DNA of 64,000 nucleotides from Clostridium zeae. GTDB taxonomy: Bacteria; Bacillota; Clostridia; Clostridiales; Clostridiaceae. The stretch covers positions 920,635-984,634 of the forward strand of contig NZ_BMBA01000002.1 in NCBI RefSeq assembly GCF_017312485.1. Direction: 5' to 3'. Each line of letters opens with the position of its first letter. Within the stretch, counting starts at the first letter, position 1. The notes beneath the pieces are model-generated. The model was given only the letters and a program-made list of their open reading frames with translations. It was not told where the DNA came from and searched no databases. This document shows, piece after piece, positions 36,994 through 46,110 of the stretch. A program made the translations under genes and the position numbers.

Positions 36994-37544
36994 TTACTTC
37001 CCCCCATTCTTAAATTTTCACAATAATGACTCATACTTGTAAGAACTATTTTATATTTCCTCACATCCACAAACATTTAATAGCTCTTTCTTTCGTATCT
37101 TATTTATTCTTTGGTTTTCCAAAGATTATTTTTTTCTTACTCTAAAATTTAGTTATCTACAGATTTTCTTTTGTTATAACTATAAAGAATAAAAAAAGGA
37201 TTTCACTTTTGTTAAGGATTTTCCGCCATAAAATATGCTTCAATACTTACATTTCAATTAACTTTAGTTGTAATTTTATGTTTATATTTCCACACATATT
37301 TCATTCTAGTATACTTTGCAATATATCAAAAGTGTATAACAATGCTAAAAGGTTTAAAAAAATGCTAATTTATAAAAGACAATATACTTTATCTGTTTTT
37401 CAAGCTCAGAATCACCTTCTAAATATCGCACTTCAATTTCAATAATTTTTATTATTTGACATTTATTTTTATTCGCACATATATATTAGGTAATATAAAT
37501 ATGTTATAATATGTCATATAACAACTATATAGGGGGTGAGCTAT
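36994..37544. other. non-coding gap between GH87-like and GGDEF genes
   Basis: About 550 bp, very AT rich, with the two divergent promoters. A 78-codon open frame at 37209-37445 has no ribosome site and an unlikely Phe/Ile/Asn-rich composition; I treat it as non-coding. No riboswitch seen. Confidence 0.45.
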
Positions 37545-38621
37545 ATGATTAGTTTACTGTTTGTAAATGCTACCATTCTTATTAGCTTTATTTTTCTAGG
37601 AAATCAGTTATTTCAAAATAAAAATATAAACTTAACAACTCATGTGTCCATAAAAGACAAGCTGTTGTTAGGCTTCATAACAGGTTTAGCAGGATGTGTA
37701 TTAATCTTTTATAGCATTACTATATCAGATAGCATACACCTAGATTTTAGAATAATCGCTATGATCATCGCTTCAATTTATGGAGGTTTTTTATCTAACC
37801 TTGTAACTACAACCTTGATTGTTATATTTAGAATTGGTTATTATGGAGTAAATGAAGCTTCTATTATAGGCTCCTTAGGCTTAATTGTTTTGTTATTAGC
37901 GTATAGCATTATATGTAGCTTTAAGACAAAATTCAAAATGAAATTTATTCAAATGTTTTTGTTTAATTTACTATATGGTATCATAGTTTTTTCAATACTT
38001 ATCTCAAAACACACGCTCCTTATAGAGGTATTGAAGAACTATATATTTGGTAACACAATTGTTTGTGCTTTGGTATATTACATTTTAAACTATATAAGAA
38101 GGCTTAATGATCTTAATCGAAAACTAAAATATGAATCTACTAAGGATTTTCTTACTGGTCTTAATAATGTAAGATCCTTTGACAATATGTTAAATATTCT
38201 ATTGCATAACACTGTCGAAAAGAATGAACATTTATCAATACTTATGCTAGATATAGATTTTTTTAAAAAAGTAAATGATACCTATGGCCATTCATCTGGT
38301 GATTTGGTTTTGAAACAGTTTAGTGATATCCTAACCAATTCATGCAGAAGTTTCGATATAGTTTCTAGAAATGGTGGCGAAGAGTTCACCGCAATCTTAT
38401 TAGATTGTAATTGTAAACATGCAACAGAAATTGCAGAACGTATCAGAAAGAATGTAGAAGAAGCTCTATTTACAATTGAAGGCAATAAACAAATTCATGT
38501 AACAGTTTCTATAGGAGTAGCTTCTTATCCTGATTCAGTACTTAATATTAATAATATTTTGCATTCAGCTGATGATGCTTTATATCTTGCAAAACGTACA
38601 GGTAGAAATAAAGTTTGCTAG
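37545..38621 (+). CDS. diguanylate cyclase (5TM-LytS-like sensor + GGDEF)
   Basis: A 358-residue membrane enzyme that makes c-di-GMP from two GTP. Residues 1-185 hold six or so helices like the 5TMR-LYT sensor of LytS/YhcK (GLAGCVLIFYSITI, RIIAMIIASIYGGFLSNL). Residues about 198-358 are a GGDEF domain: TKDFLTGLNNVRSFD, LDIDFFKKVNDTYGHSSGD and active-site GGEEF. No RxxD inhibitory site five residues before it. AGGGGGTGAG lies 6-7 nt before the ATG at 37545; a GTG at 37536 overlaps it. A c-di-GMP riboswitch is present at 62.1 kb. Confidence 0.93.
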   Translation: MISLLFVNATILISFIFLGNQLFQNKNINLTTHVSIKDKLLLGFITGLAGCVLIFYSITISDSIHLDFRIIAMIIASIYGGFLSNLVTTTLIVIFRIGYYGVNEASIIGSLGLIVLLLAYSIICSFKTKFKMKFIQMFLFNLLYGIIVFSILISKHTLLIEVLKNYIFGNTIVCALVYYILNYIRRLNDLNRKLKYESTKDFLTGLNNVRSFDNMLNILLHNTVEKNEHLSILMLDIDFFKKVNDTYGHSSGDLVLKQFSDILTNSCRSFDIVSRNGGEEFTAILLDCNCKHATEIAERIRKNVEEALFTIEGNKQIHVTVSIGVASYPDSVLNINNILHSADDALYLAKRTGRNKVC

Positions 38622-38635
38622 ATATAACAAAAAAG

Positions 38636-38677
38636 GACCATGCACATAAAGGAGCTTTCACCTTTGTTTGCATGGTC
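38636..38677. terminator. stem-loop after the GGDEF gene
   Basis: GACCATGCA (38636-38644) pairs with TGCATGGTC (38669-38677), with an inner AAAGG/CCTTT stem; T tract weak. Lies between convergent genes. Confidence 0.65.
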
Positions 38678-38768
38678 TATAATTTTATATTAGTATTATA
38701 TTTAATTTACTTTAATCCTTTTAAATATATATAGCTTTAATTACAGCTAGGAACTCGTCCATAATATA

Positions 38769-39548
38769 TTAATCATTGAGTTCCGCACTTTCAAACATTT
38801 TCTTACTTCTAACTATAAATACTAATCCAATTATCGCAAATATCCCTAGCAATACTTCTATAGCAGCAACACTAGTTATAATCTTCGATTGATATAAAGC
38901 TGGTGCAAGATCAACTAAAGCATGTAATAAAATAGCTATTAGAAGGTATATATTCTTTCTTTGTCTTATTCCATATAAAACTACGAAAGTAAGCGCTATT
39001 TGAATTATAAATGCAAATACTCTCTCAGCACCACCAAGTGCTACCCCTGAAACAGTTGCATTTACTACAGAGTTCTTTACTGTATCTACAATCGATGAAC
39101 TCTGACCTTTTAGTAATACCCCTAGGGTACCTGAATTTACAGCAAGTGCTATCACTAATGAATTTACCATGCTCAATCCGCCTATCAATATTGCCTCTAT
39201 TCCTCCATGGCCTATTGCATAGCCTATACCATCTTTCCACTTTCTATTTCTTTTAAGCAAAGTCTTAAACATTACGAATCTTCCAACTTCTTCAAAAACT
39301 CCAGCAGCAAGCGCTCCATAGAGACCAAAGCCTAATGTCCCAACTGTTAATATTTTTGAAGATATCACTGCCTTATGCATTAACTGTTCTAGTACTAGGC
39401 TAAATAACACAAAACCTAATATTCCTGTGAAAGTGGTTTTTATAGAAAAATGTTCTTTTACCTTAAAGAAAATCAATGTTCCTATTGGAACTACGAAACA
39501 TAAAACCATAACAACAACTAAACATATAATCACACTATTACTTACCAT
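38769..39548 (-). CDS. YhfC-family intramembrane protease-like protein
   Basis: A 259-residue membrane protein with about seven helices and the motifs of the YhfC (DUF2324) family, related to CPBP/PrsW-type glutamic or metallo-proteases: FEEVGRFVMF (near residue 87), IGHGGIEAI (near 112) and a late HALVD (near 209). It is the third gene of a GntR-DUF1648-YhfC operon. Substrate unknown; an association with bacteriocin-like or anti-sigma processing would be a guess. Confidence 0.85.
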   Translation of the reverse strand: MVSNSVIICLVVVMVLCFVVPIGTLIFFKVKEHFSIKTTFTGILGFVLFSLVLEQLMHKAVISSKILTVGTLGFGLYGALAAGVFEEVGRFVMFKTLLKRNRKWKDGIGYAIGHGGIEAILIGGLSMVNSLVIALAVNSGTLGVLLKGQSSSIVDTVKNSVVNATVSGVALGGAERVFAFIIQIALTFVVLYGIRQRKNIYLLIAILLHALVDLAPALYQSKIITSVAAIEVLLGIFAIIGLVFIVRSKKMFESAELND

Positions 39549-39575
39549 TCTATTTACCCCTTACTTTAAAATTGA

Positions 39576-40706
39576 TTAAGAAAATATTAAAGGAAATATA
39601 GACATTGCTAGTATCAAAATCAACAATCCCACTGAGATTACAATAGCAATTTTATTACCAAAATTTAAGGTCCAGCCAACTCCAAAGCGTTTTTCTACGA
39701 AAAGTGAAGGATCATTTGGGTTATAGTATATTGATCCAAGCTTCCAAAATATATCATCATCTATATTACTAACCGTATTATCTACCTCTTCATTAGTTGA
39801 AGTTTTTAAATTACTTCCTCCTTGGCCAAGTTTAAAGGTTAAAAATGTAGGTACAAAAATTATCAATACAAAGACAGCTATCAGCACTGGAGTTATCTTT
39901 CCTAAATTAACTGAAATTATATTTAATGAATTTAAATTAAATAATGTTATTAAACTAGAAAGCAATACAGTTAATGAAAATATCATGATTGAATTAAATC
40001 TCTTAAATTTATATAATTTTTGTGATGAAGACATAGGCTGAGCTGCATCAATTTTGTTTTTACTAATTGCAATAGAGTAGTTAACAAAGGCTAATATGCC
40101 TACTAATATTACTGTCATCATCCCATTTGTTATTACTGCCCCTACAGATTTCTCGATGAAGTTATCTGCTACTCCATATATATTCCAGTGGATTCCTATT
40201 TTAGAAGGAAGCTCATCATATTTCATCAATGGTAATATAAGATTAGAAATAGCTATTATTGCAGGTATAATAAACCAATATGATGATAGCACTGCAGTAT
40301 TTCTCAACTTTCGTGACATTTCTGTATTTACATAAACCACCTGCTTTTTATTTGCTAGCAAGTTGTTTTGAGCTTTATACACTTTAACTCTATTATTAGC
40401 TTTTAAAAATATCAAAAAATAGCCAAAAATTACAATAAAAATTACTGCTATTAAAGTTACTGGATTAGTAAAAATAATATTCTGAACTATAAAATATAGA
40501 ACAGCCATAACTGCTGTAAAAATGGTGATGTTCACATAATAGCTTTGGGTAGCTGCTTCAATCTCCTTATCTTTTGTTCTATCTAGTGGTATTACAATAC
40601 CAAATATTATATCCTTTCTAGTCATTTTAGGAGTAAGCAAAAATGTAATATATAACAATCCTACAATTAAAGCAGACATCAAATTCATAATAAATAAATC
40701 ATTCAT
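39576..40706 (-). CDS. DUF1648/DUF5808 membrane protein (SdpI-like)
   Basis: A 376-residue membrane protein with about eight helices. A DUF1648 signature, KYDELPSKIGIHWNIYGVADNF, lies near residue 170, and a C-terminal DUF5808 segment, YYNPNDPSLFVEKRFGVGWTLNFG, near 330. DUF1648 is shared with SdpI immunity proteins. AGGAGG lies 7 nt before the ATG at 40706 (a TTG two codons earlier overlaps the site). It is encoded between the GntR regulator (19 bp) and YhfC (27 bp), so all three are one operon, possibly an envelope defence or immunity unit. Confidence 0.88.
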   Translation of the reverse strand: MNDLFIMNLMSALIVGLLYITFLLTPKMTRKDIIFGIVIPLDRTKDKEIEAATQSYYVNITIFTAVMAVLYFIVQNIIFTNPVTLIAVIFIVIFGYFLIFLKANNRVKVYKAQNNLLANKKQVVYVNTEMSRKLRNTAVLSSYWFIIPAIIAISNLILPLMKYDELPSKIGIHWNIYGVADNFIEKSVGAVITNGMMTVILVGILAFVNYSIAISKNKIDAAQPMSSSQKLYKFKRFNSIMIFSLTVLLSSLITLFNLNSLNIISVNLGKITPVLIAVFVLIIFVPTFLTFKLGQGGSNLKTSTNEEVDNTVSNIDDDIFWKLGSIYYNPNDPSLFVEKRFGVGWTLNFGNKIAIVISVGLLILILAMSIFPLIFS

Positions 40707-40725
40707 AAACAAACCTCCTTAAGGT

Positions 40726-41103
40726 TCACTTTTCATACTCATAATATAATTTTTTACATTCATTAATAAAATCTTCTTTAGAAACTCCAAAACAATGAGC
40801 TTGTGCAATAATGTTTCTTAATTCTTCTTTAAGAGAGCTTGTAGCTTTTTCATTTTGCTTTATTGGAATTGCATTTACCACTGCCCCCTTGCGTCTATCT
40901 ATTGTTACAAAACCTTCATCTTTTAATAAGTTATATCCCTTATTTACTGTGTGGAGATTTATACCGATGTCTTCAGCCATTTGACGAACAGATGGTAAAC
41001 TTTCTTCTGGCTGAAGTTCTCCACTTGCTATTCCATGGACAATTTGATTTTTTAATTGGAGATATATAGGTACTTCGCTTTGAAAATCTATCTTTATCAG
41101 CAT
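40726..41103 (-). CDS. GntR-family regulator (YtrA type)
   Basis: A 125-residue short GntR protein: a winged helix-turn-helix (VPIYLQLKNQIVHGIASGELQPEESLPSVRQMAEDIGINLHTVNKGYNLLKDEGFV) and only a short helical tail, as in YtrA regulators. I start at 41103, where AAAGGAAGTGCAGG precedes the ATG; the frame is open for 26 more codons through the operator region, which is not credible as protein. A perfect 37-bp palindrome lies 32 bp upstream. It heads the operon with the DUF1648 and YhfC genes and probably represses it. Confidence 0.92.
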   Translation of the reverse strand: MLIKIDFQSEVPIYLQLKNQIVHGIASGELQPEESLPSVRQMAEDIGINLHTVNKGYNLLKDEGFVTIDRRKGAVVNAIPIKQNEKATSSLKEELRNIIAQAHCFGVSKEDFINECKKLYYEYEK

Positions 41104-41134
41104 CCTGCACTTCCTTTCATCTTTAATTATACAA

Positions 41135-41171
41135 GTTATATTTGTTATATATAATATATAACAAATATAAC
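41135..41171. promoter_or_regulatory. perfect 37-bp palindrome, GntR operator
   Basis: GTTATATTTGTTATATAT (41135-41152), a single central A (41153), and the exact reverse complement (41154-41171). It sits in front of the GntR gene, where YtrA-type regulators bind their own promoter. Confidence 0.85.
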
Positions 41172-41266
41172 TATAAATCAATATATTTTAATATAAATTA
41201 TAATTTTTTTATTTTTTGCTATGGTTGTAAAAATGCAATACTTCAATCTGTTTTCTACATAGTAAA

Positions 41267-41307
41267 AAATGTTGTAAACCTATTAAGCTAATAGTTTTAC
41301 AACATTT
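41267..41307 (-). terminator. terminator of the GH55-like gene
   Basis: AAATGTTGTAAA (41267-41278) pairs with TTTACAACATTT (41296-41307), extended by CTATTA/TAATAG inside. Confidence 0.8.
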
Positions 41308-41324
41308 CCATTTACCTAAAAATA

Positions 41325-43037
41325 TTATTTTTGTAAGTACTCTGTACTTCTACTCATACGATTAAACCAATTCACAGCTTTATGGTCTTGATTAATTATA
41401 TTAGAAATCCCTCCATGACCACTTAGATAAACTGTAACTGCATTTTTTATATTTATGCCTTTCTTATCTGGTACCTCAATAGCGCTATCAACTTTAATTC
41501 CACGATTAATTATATAACTATACACACCTATGCCATAGGCTTCATGTGAATTTACCTTATCACTAACCTTATAGGATGCATAGCCTTTAGTCTTACCATT
41601 CACCCAGCTTGATTGCTTTGGTGCGTCATATGGTATTTCACTTTGGTAGAAATAAGTTTTTCCTCTCTCACCATTCCATATGGTTTGATATTTATGAAAA
41701 TGTTCAACCATAAGAGCATATAAGGTAACATCATTACCATTGACTATAACTCCATTTGAAGTGATATTGGCATCCCAACCTACTCCTTTTCCATGATCTG
41801 CACGCCATACCCAAAAATGATCACCAATTACATAATCACTATTTATCTTTAAACATACCTCAGCCTTACCTATATCTGCTCCTCCAACTCTAAAGAACAA
41901 ATCACTTAAAACAATTGGATTTGATGAATTGTTATTAGACTCACCTTTTGCTCCAACCTCAAGCAATACCGGAGATTCTGCTGTACCAGCATCGAAAAGC
42001 ACCCCTGAAACATTCACTCCTTCAACATCATCAATAGACATTATCACCACACCATTATCAGCAAGTAAAGTTGCAATTCCAATACCTAATATTATAGTGT
42101 CTTTATTCTTCACTGTTATAGTTTCATCTATATGATATATTCCTGGAGTAAATAATATGTTTTTACCTTGCTCAAGGGCATAATTTATATCCCTTGCGCT
42201 AGTTTTCTTTGAATGAGCAATATAAAAGTTCTCAAGAGATACTTTCTTACCTAAAGCTTTTCCCTCTTTCCATGTAGTCCCTTTCGTGTCCCTTTGGAAT
42301 TCAGGAACAAATACCTTGTAATATCCATCAGCATCTATCATCAAAAATGGTTTTTCTCTCATTACTGGTGCTGACTCAATCTTAGTAAATGGATGCTCTG
42401 GCCACTGTCCTTTAGGAGGATTGGTGTCCCCTACAAAAAACATATTATACGCGCTTCCATTCCAGCTTTTAAATTCATTATTTCTTGAAAACCACTGCTG
42501 TTGTGTCCCTGAAATAATCTCTCCCTCTATTAATGAATCAGCTAAAAAGCCTCCACTTGACCAACCTCCATCATATAGAGTCAAATCTCCTTTTATATAA
42601 ACTCTTCTTAGTGGTGATGCCTGAGATACTGCCCACTTAGCAACTCCATTGGTTGGTGTTATACTAATATTTTCACATGACCTCCAAAAATTACAAAGCG
42701 CATTACCATTGCTCCAGGCAGCATCAACTTCTATTGCACCTGTTACGTTTACATCATAAGGTCTTTCTCCAAGCCCAGAAACTTGTGTATAAAATCCAAC
42801 CTTCATATTTACTTCATATGAACCTGGTTTAAAAAAGATAGCATATCTTTCCTCACCAAAATGGTTAGCTTCCTGAGTTCTAAATATTTTATCACATATA
42901 TCTTGTATATAGTTTTTTGTCATGGACTCATCAAATATGTAAACATTTTCACCAAAGTTATATTTATCTTTTAATTCATTTGCGTCAATCTCTTCATTCT
43001 GCAGTATTTCTGAAGCAGCCTTAGTATCTTTGTTCAT
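41325..43037 (-). CDS. GH55-like right-handed beta-helix protein
   Basis: A 570-residue protein of tandem beta-helix architecture, related to the GH55 exo-beta-1,3-glucanase/'adenylyl cyclase'-labelled group. Typical segments are FFKPGSYEVNMKVGFYTQVSGLGERP, NFWRSCENISITPTNGVAKWAVSQASPLRR and GGWSSGGFLADSLIEGE in the first helix, and GKNILFTPGIYHIDETI in the second. No signal peptide is present, so export, if any, is not by Sec. AGGAGGAG precedes the ATG. Catalytic residues cannot be assigned with confidence. Substrate probably a beta-glucan; a structural or binding role is possible. Confidence 0.7.
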   Translation of the reverse strand: MNKDTKAASEILQNEEIDANELKDKYNFGENVYIFDESMTKNYIQDICDKIFRTQEANHFGEERYAIFFKPGSYEVNMKVGFYTQVSGLGERPYDVNVTGAIEVDAAWSNGNALCNFWRSCENISITPTNGVAKWAVSQASPLRRVYIKGDLTLYDGGWSSGGFLADSLIEGEIISGTQQQWFSRNNEFKSWNGSAYNMFFVGDTNPPKGQWPEHPFTKIESAPVMREKPFLMIDADGYYKVFVPEFQRDTKGTTWKEGKALGKKVSLENFYIAHSKKTSARDINYALEQGKNILFTPGIYHIDETITVKNKDTIILGIGIATLLADNGVVIMSIDDVEGVNVSGVLFDAGTAESPVLLEVGAKGESNNNSSNPIVLSDLFFRVGGADIGKAEVCLKINSDYVIGDHFWVWRADHGKGVGWDANITSNGVIVNGNDVTLYALMVEHFHKYQTIWNGERGKTYFYQSEIPYDAPKQSSWVNGKTKGYASYKVSDKVNSHEAYGIGVYSYIINRGIKVDSAIEVPDKKGINIKNAVTVYLSGHGGISNIINQDHKAVNWFNRMSRSTEYLQK

Positions 43038-43369
43038 TCTTCTCCTCCTCTTAATAGCCAGACTTCCTAGTTTTACATCCAGTTCAAGCTTAATTACATA
43101 TATAAATGTCCCAATTCACTATAAAACATTTTATGTTATCTTCCTCATTAATTCCCATAAATAAACATTGTTAATTGGTCTTTAAATATATAAACTGAAT
43201 TTATAACACTATCCTACGATATTACATTTATCTTCTATTGAAATATTAACATGTACCACCTAAATTTTAAGGTACATATTATTTAGAAAGAGTGTTATAT
43301 TTTTGGATTTATGCAAATGTCTATTAATAATTTTTGCATAAATTAATATTATTTTTGAAAGGTGATATA
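43038..43369. other. gap between GH55-like and UvrC-like genes
   Basis: About 330 bp with divergent promoters. It contains a small inverted repeat ATGTACC / GGTACAT (43251-43257 with 43271-43277) of unknown role. Confidence 0.4.
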
Positions 43370-44452
43370 GTGGATTTAAAAGAAAAAATCAAAAATCTTC
43401 CCTCCTGTTCTGGTGTATATCTGATGAAAGATTCTTTAGATACAATAATTTATGTTGGAAAATCTAAAAACTTAAAGAGCAGAGTTTCATCGTATTTTAC
43501 AAATTCAAAATCACATTCACCCAAAGTCGTTAAGCTAGTGAAAAACTTAAAGGATTTTGATTATATTATTACAGACACTGAATTTGAAGCATTTATGCTT
43601 GAATGTAAACTAATAAAAGAAATTAAACCAATTTACAATAAATTAATGAAGAATCCTATATCATACTGCTACATAAAATTAACTTTAAGTGGTAAGTATC
43701 CAGAAATAGATATATCTGATACTTACTCTATTGATGATGGAAATATGTATTTTGGTCCCTATACAAGTTCTAATAAAATTGAAAGAGCTCTTCTGGGATT
43801 GAAAGAGCATTATAAAATTTTGTGTAGTAATAAATTTAAAAGTTCTTCTGCCTGTATAAATTATTCTTTAGGCTTATGTATGGGGGTCTGTATGGAAAAC
43901 TTCTCTAAAGACAGCTACTTATCAGTTGTAGATAAAATTATATCTTTGCTTAAAGGTACTGATACAGGTGTAATTGAAGAAATAGAATATAAAATGCTTG
44001 ATTCAGTTAATAAATTAGATTTTGAAACCGCTGCAAAATATAGGGATAATATAGAAGCTATAAGTTATATTGTAGCCAGAACCAATATGATTAACTATAT
44101 GGACTTAAGTAGAAATGTGATCCTCATAGAAAATCTAGACATGTCTTACATAAAATTTTTTCTAATTAAGGATAATAAAATAGTTTTTAATGAAAAATTT
44201 AGCCTTCTCCCAAACAATAATCTAGTTGATTATCTGACTAAAATTACATTGGAGCACTACAGCAATGTTAGCTTAAATAATTTAAGATATTTTGATAAGG
44301 ATGCTATAGATGAAGCTCAGATAATTTTCAGTTATATACAAAATAAATCAAATAACTGTAGATACTCTATTTTAAATATGGACTCTTTATCTATGGATTT
44401 TGAAGTTAATATAAATAGGACAATCACTAACCTGCTTACTTCAAACAGCTAA
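43370..44452 (+). CDS. UvrC-like GIY-YIG nuclease lacking the C-terminal nuclease half
   Basis: A 360-residue relative of the excision-repair nuclease UvrC (normally about 600). GIY-YIG domain at 10-90 (SGVYLMKDSLDTIIYVGKSKNLKSR, Glu in TEFEAFMLE). The four-Cys cluster that binds [4Fe-4S] in UvrC is kept (LCSNKF, then ACINYSLGLCMGVC). A UVR segment (LDFETAAKYRDNI) lies near 220. The RNase H-like and HhH domains for the 5' cut are absent. It may make only the 3' incision, as Cho does. The start is a GTG at 43370 with AAAGGTGAT upstream. Confidence 0.88.
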   Translation: MDLKEKIKNLPSCSGVYLMKDSLDTIIYVGKSKNLKSRVSSYFTNSKSHSPKVVKLVKNLKDFDYIITDTEFEAFMLECKLIKEIKPIYNKLMKNPISYCYIKLTLSGKYPEIDISDTYSIDDGNMYFGPYTSSNKIERALLGLKEHYKILCSNKFKSSSACINYSLGLCMGVCMENFSKDSYLSVVDKIISLLKGTDTGVIEEIEYKMLDSVNKLDFETAAKYRDNIEAISYIVARTNMINYMDLSRNVILIENLDMSYIKFFLIKDNKIVFNEKFSLLPNNNLVDYLTKITLEHYSNVSLNNLRYFDKDAIDEAQIIFSYIQNKSNNCRYSILNMDSLSMDFEVNINRTITNLLTSNS

Positions 44453-44510
44453 CAACGCAATAGTAAGTAATAACATTTTAAAAGCTTTAGACACCGTGTT
44501 GAAATTAAAT

Positions 44511-44538
44511 AAGCTGTATCATTGGCTTGATACAGCTT
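44511..44538 (+). terminator. terminator of the UvrC-like gene
   Basis: AAGCTGTATCA (44511-44521) pairs with TGATACAGCTT (44528-44538), 6-nt loop; followed by GTTAAAA, so the T tract is weak. Confidence 0.65.
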
Positions 44539-44618
44539 GTTAAAACCCTTGTGAAAATTACAGGGAATATTGAGTTTGTCCACCTGATAAACTTTTCAAA
44601 AGAGCATAAATTTATACT

Positions 44619-44654
44619 TGTTTGAAAATCTTGTTATTATAAGATTTTCAAACA
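44619..44654. terminator. perfect stem-loop before the L,D-transpeptidase gene end
   Basis: 14-bp perfect arms (44619-44632 and 44641-44654, TGTTTGAAAATCTT). It lies 68 bp past the stop of the minus-strand L,D-transpeptidase and probably ends its transcript. Confidence 0.65.
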
Positions 44655-44721
44655 TTCATAAATTAATGATTTAATATAGAGTGAACAACTCAAGATTTAT
44701 TAATCTTATTTAAAATACTTA

Positions 44722-46074
44722 TTAATAATAACAAATAACAGGTGTACCTACTTGAATATTTTCGTATACGGCTTTAGCAAGATAAAATGGTGAGTTTACA
44801 CAACCATGAGAACCATTTGTTCTATATATATTTCCTCCAAATGCACTTCTCCAACTTGCATCATGTATTCCTATACCTTGATCAAAAGGCATCCAATAAC
44901 TAACAGGAACATCGTAATCTTGTCCTTTTAGACTAGTATTTCTTTCTTTGTATTTTATATAGTAAACTCCTACTCTAGTGGAGTGGTTTTGGCTTATATT
45001 ACCTGTGACTACATCTCCTTCAACTACTAATTTACCGTCCTTATAGAACCATAAGTGCTGTTTTGACATATCAACTTCAACATAAGTACTACCTATATCA
45101 TTATTATCTCTTGAAACACCTTTTATAGTATACGTAGGCTCTTTAGTCTCAGCCTTTCCTTCTTTTATATCCGAAATTATAGCTTGAGTTTCTTTTGTAT
45201 TACTAATGGACCAACCATAATCTCCGCCATTAACTTTTATTTTATTTCCAAGTGTAGTTACAAAATCTCTTGTTTTACCAACTGTATCATAGGTATTAGA
45301 AAGCTTCGTAACGAACTCTTTTACCTTACTTTCATCTAAAGAAATATTTAAATTATCATCAACCTTAATCCAGCTATTAATTGTCGAACCATCTAAAACT
45401 TCTGTGCTTTTTCCAAAGGTATAAGTGATTTTTGATGCTACATATTTATTAAGAATATTTTTAGTATCAATTACCTTTTGGGAACTTGCAGTATATTGAG
45501 GTTTAACATAACAGTCGGTACTCTTTAAATCTATAGTCGCTTCTCCACTAACAATTGCATTTGAGACAATATTATATAGTGCATCTTTATTAATTTTATT
45601 ACCATTAACCTCATTTACAATATTATAACTTCCATTTTCATATTTGAAGCTTGCATTTTTAGGTTCAATTATATTGCTACTATCAAAAAAAGATAAGCTA
45701 TCTAATTTCTTTTTTAAGAGTTCCTTATCAAAAGAAACTGCTTCTGAAACTTTATATTCTTTTGAGTTAAAAACTGCTATCACCCACCCAAATGGATTTT
45801 CTTTATCTTTCAAATCTTTGACTTGTCCATTGGAATCATACTTCAATCCAATCTCATCCGCAGTAATCTGTTCTTTTTTGCCATTGTCTGACTCTAACTG
45901 TAGCGTATAGGCTTTAACCACAGATGGCATTTGCTTTTCTACTTCTTCTACAGTTTTTCCTGAAACACTAATACTATCAATTTCTGAACCAAAGTAGAAA
46001 TGATTTCTAAAATATATGGTCATGCCTAAATATATTACAAGTAGAACAGTAAGAGAAATTATGCTACCTATCAA
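44722..46074 (-). CDS. L,D-transpeptidase with PG4 repeats (VanW-like head), membrane anchored
   Basis: At least 450 residues. An N-terminal membrane helix (about 1-22) is followed by two peptidoglycan-binding type 4 regions (about 35-300) and a YkuD catalytic domain (about 325-450). The active Cys lies in SHGCVNSPF and the paired His in GIGIHDASW. It forms 3-3 cross-links in peptidoglycan outside the membrane. The TTG at 46074 used here has no ribosome site. In frame 36 nt upstream an ATT (46110) follows AAAGGAGATGGT and gives MTEKDNSKRNKILIGS, a normal cytoplasmic head, so the real start may be that ATT. Confidence 0.92.
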   Translation of the reverse strand: MIGSIISLTVLLVIYLGMTIYFRNHFYFGSEIDSISVSGKTVEEVEKQMPSVVKAYTLQLESDNGKKEQITADEIGLKYDSNGQVKDLKDKENPFGWVIAVFNSKEYKVSEAVSFDKELLKKKLDSLSFFDSSNIIEPKNASFKYENGSYNIVNEVNGNKINKDALYNIVSNAIVSGEATIDLKSTDCYVKPQYTASSQKVIDTKNILNKYVASKITYTFGKSTEVLDGSTINSWIKVDDNLNISLDESKVKEFVTKLSNTYDTVGKTRDFVTTLGNKIKVNGGDYGWSISNTKETQAIISDIKEGKAETKEPTYTIKGVSRDNNDIGSTYVEVDMSKQHLWFYKDGKLVVEGDVVTGNISQNHSTRVGVYYIKYKERNTSLKGQDYDVPVSYWMPFDQGIGIHDASWRSAFGGNIYRTNGSHGCVNSPFYLAKAVYENIQVGTPVICYY

Positions 46075-46110
46075 AATTTTATTGCGTTTACTATTATCTT
46101 TTTCCGTAAT

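Noticed and set aside
37209-37445. 78-codon open frame upstream of the GGDEF gene
   Set aside because: No ribosome site, no recognisable domain, and Phe/Ile/Asn-rich composition expected of translated AT-rich spacer.
43251-43277. ATGTACC...GGTACAT inverted repeat, similar to the ends of the 98-bp element
   Set aside because: Only 27 bp, with no internal hairpin or subterminal TTCG; not counted as a copy.
44492-44508. 17-bp match (CACCGTGTTGAAATTAA) to the inverse of 24808-24824
   Set aside because: Too short to define an element by itself; may be a relic of a repeat, but no ends could be drawn.
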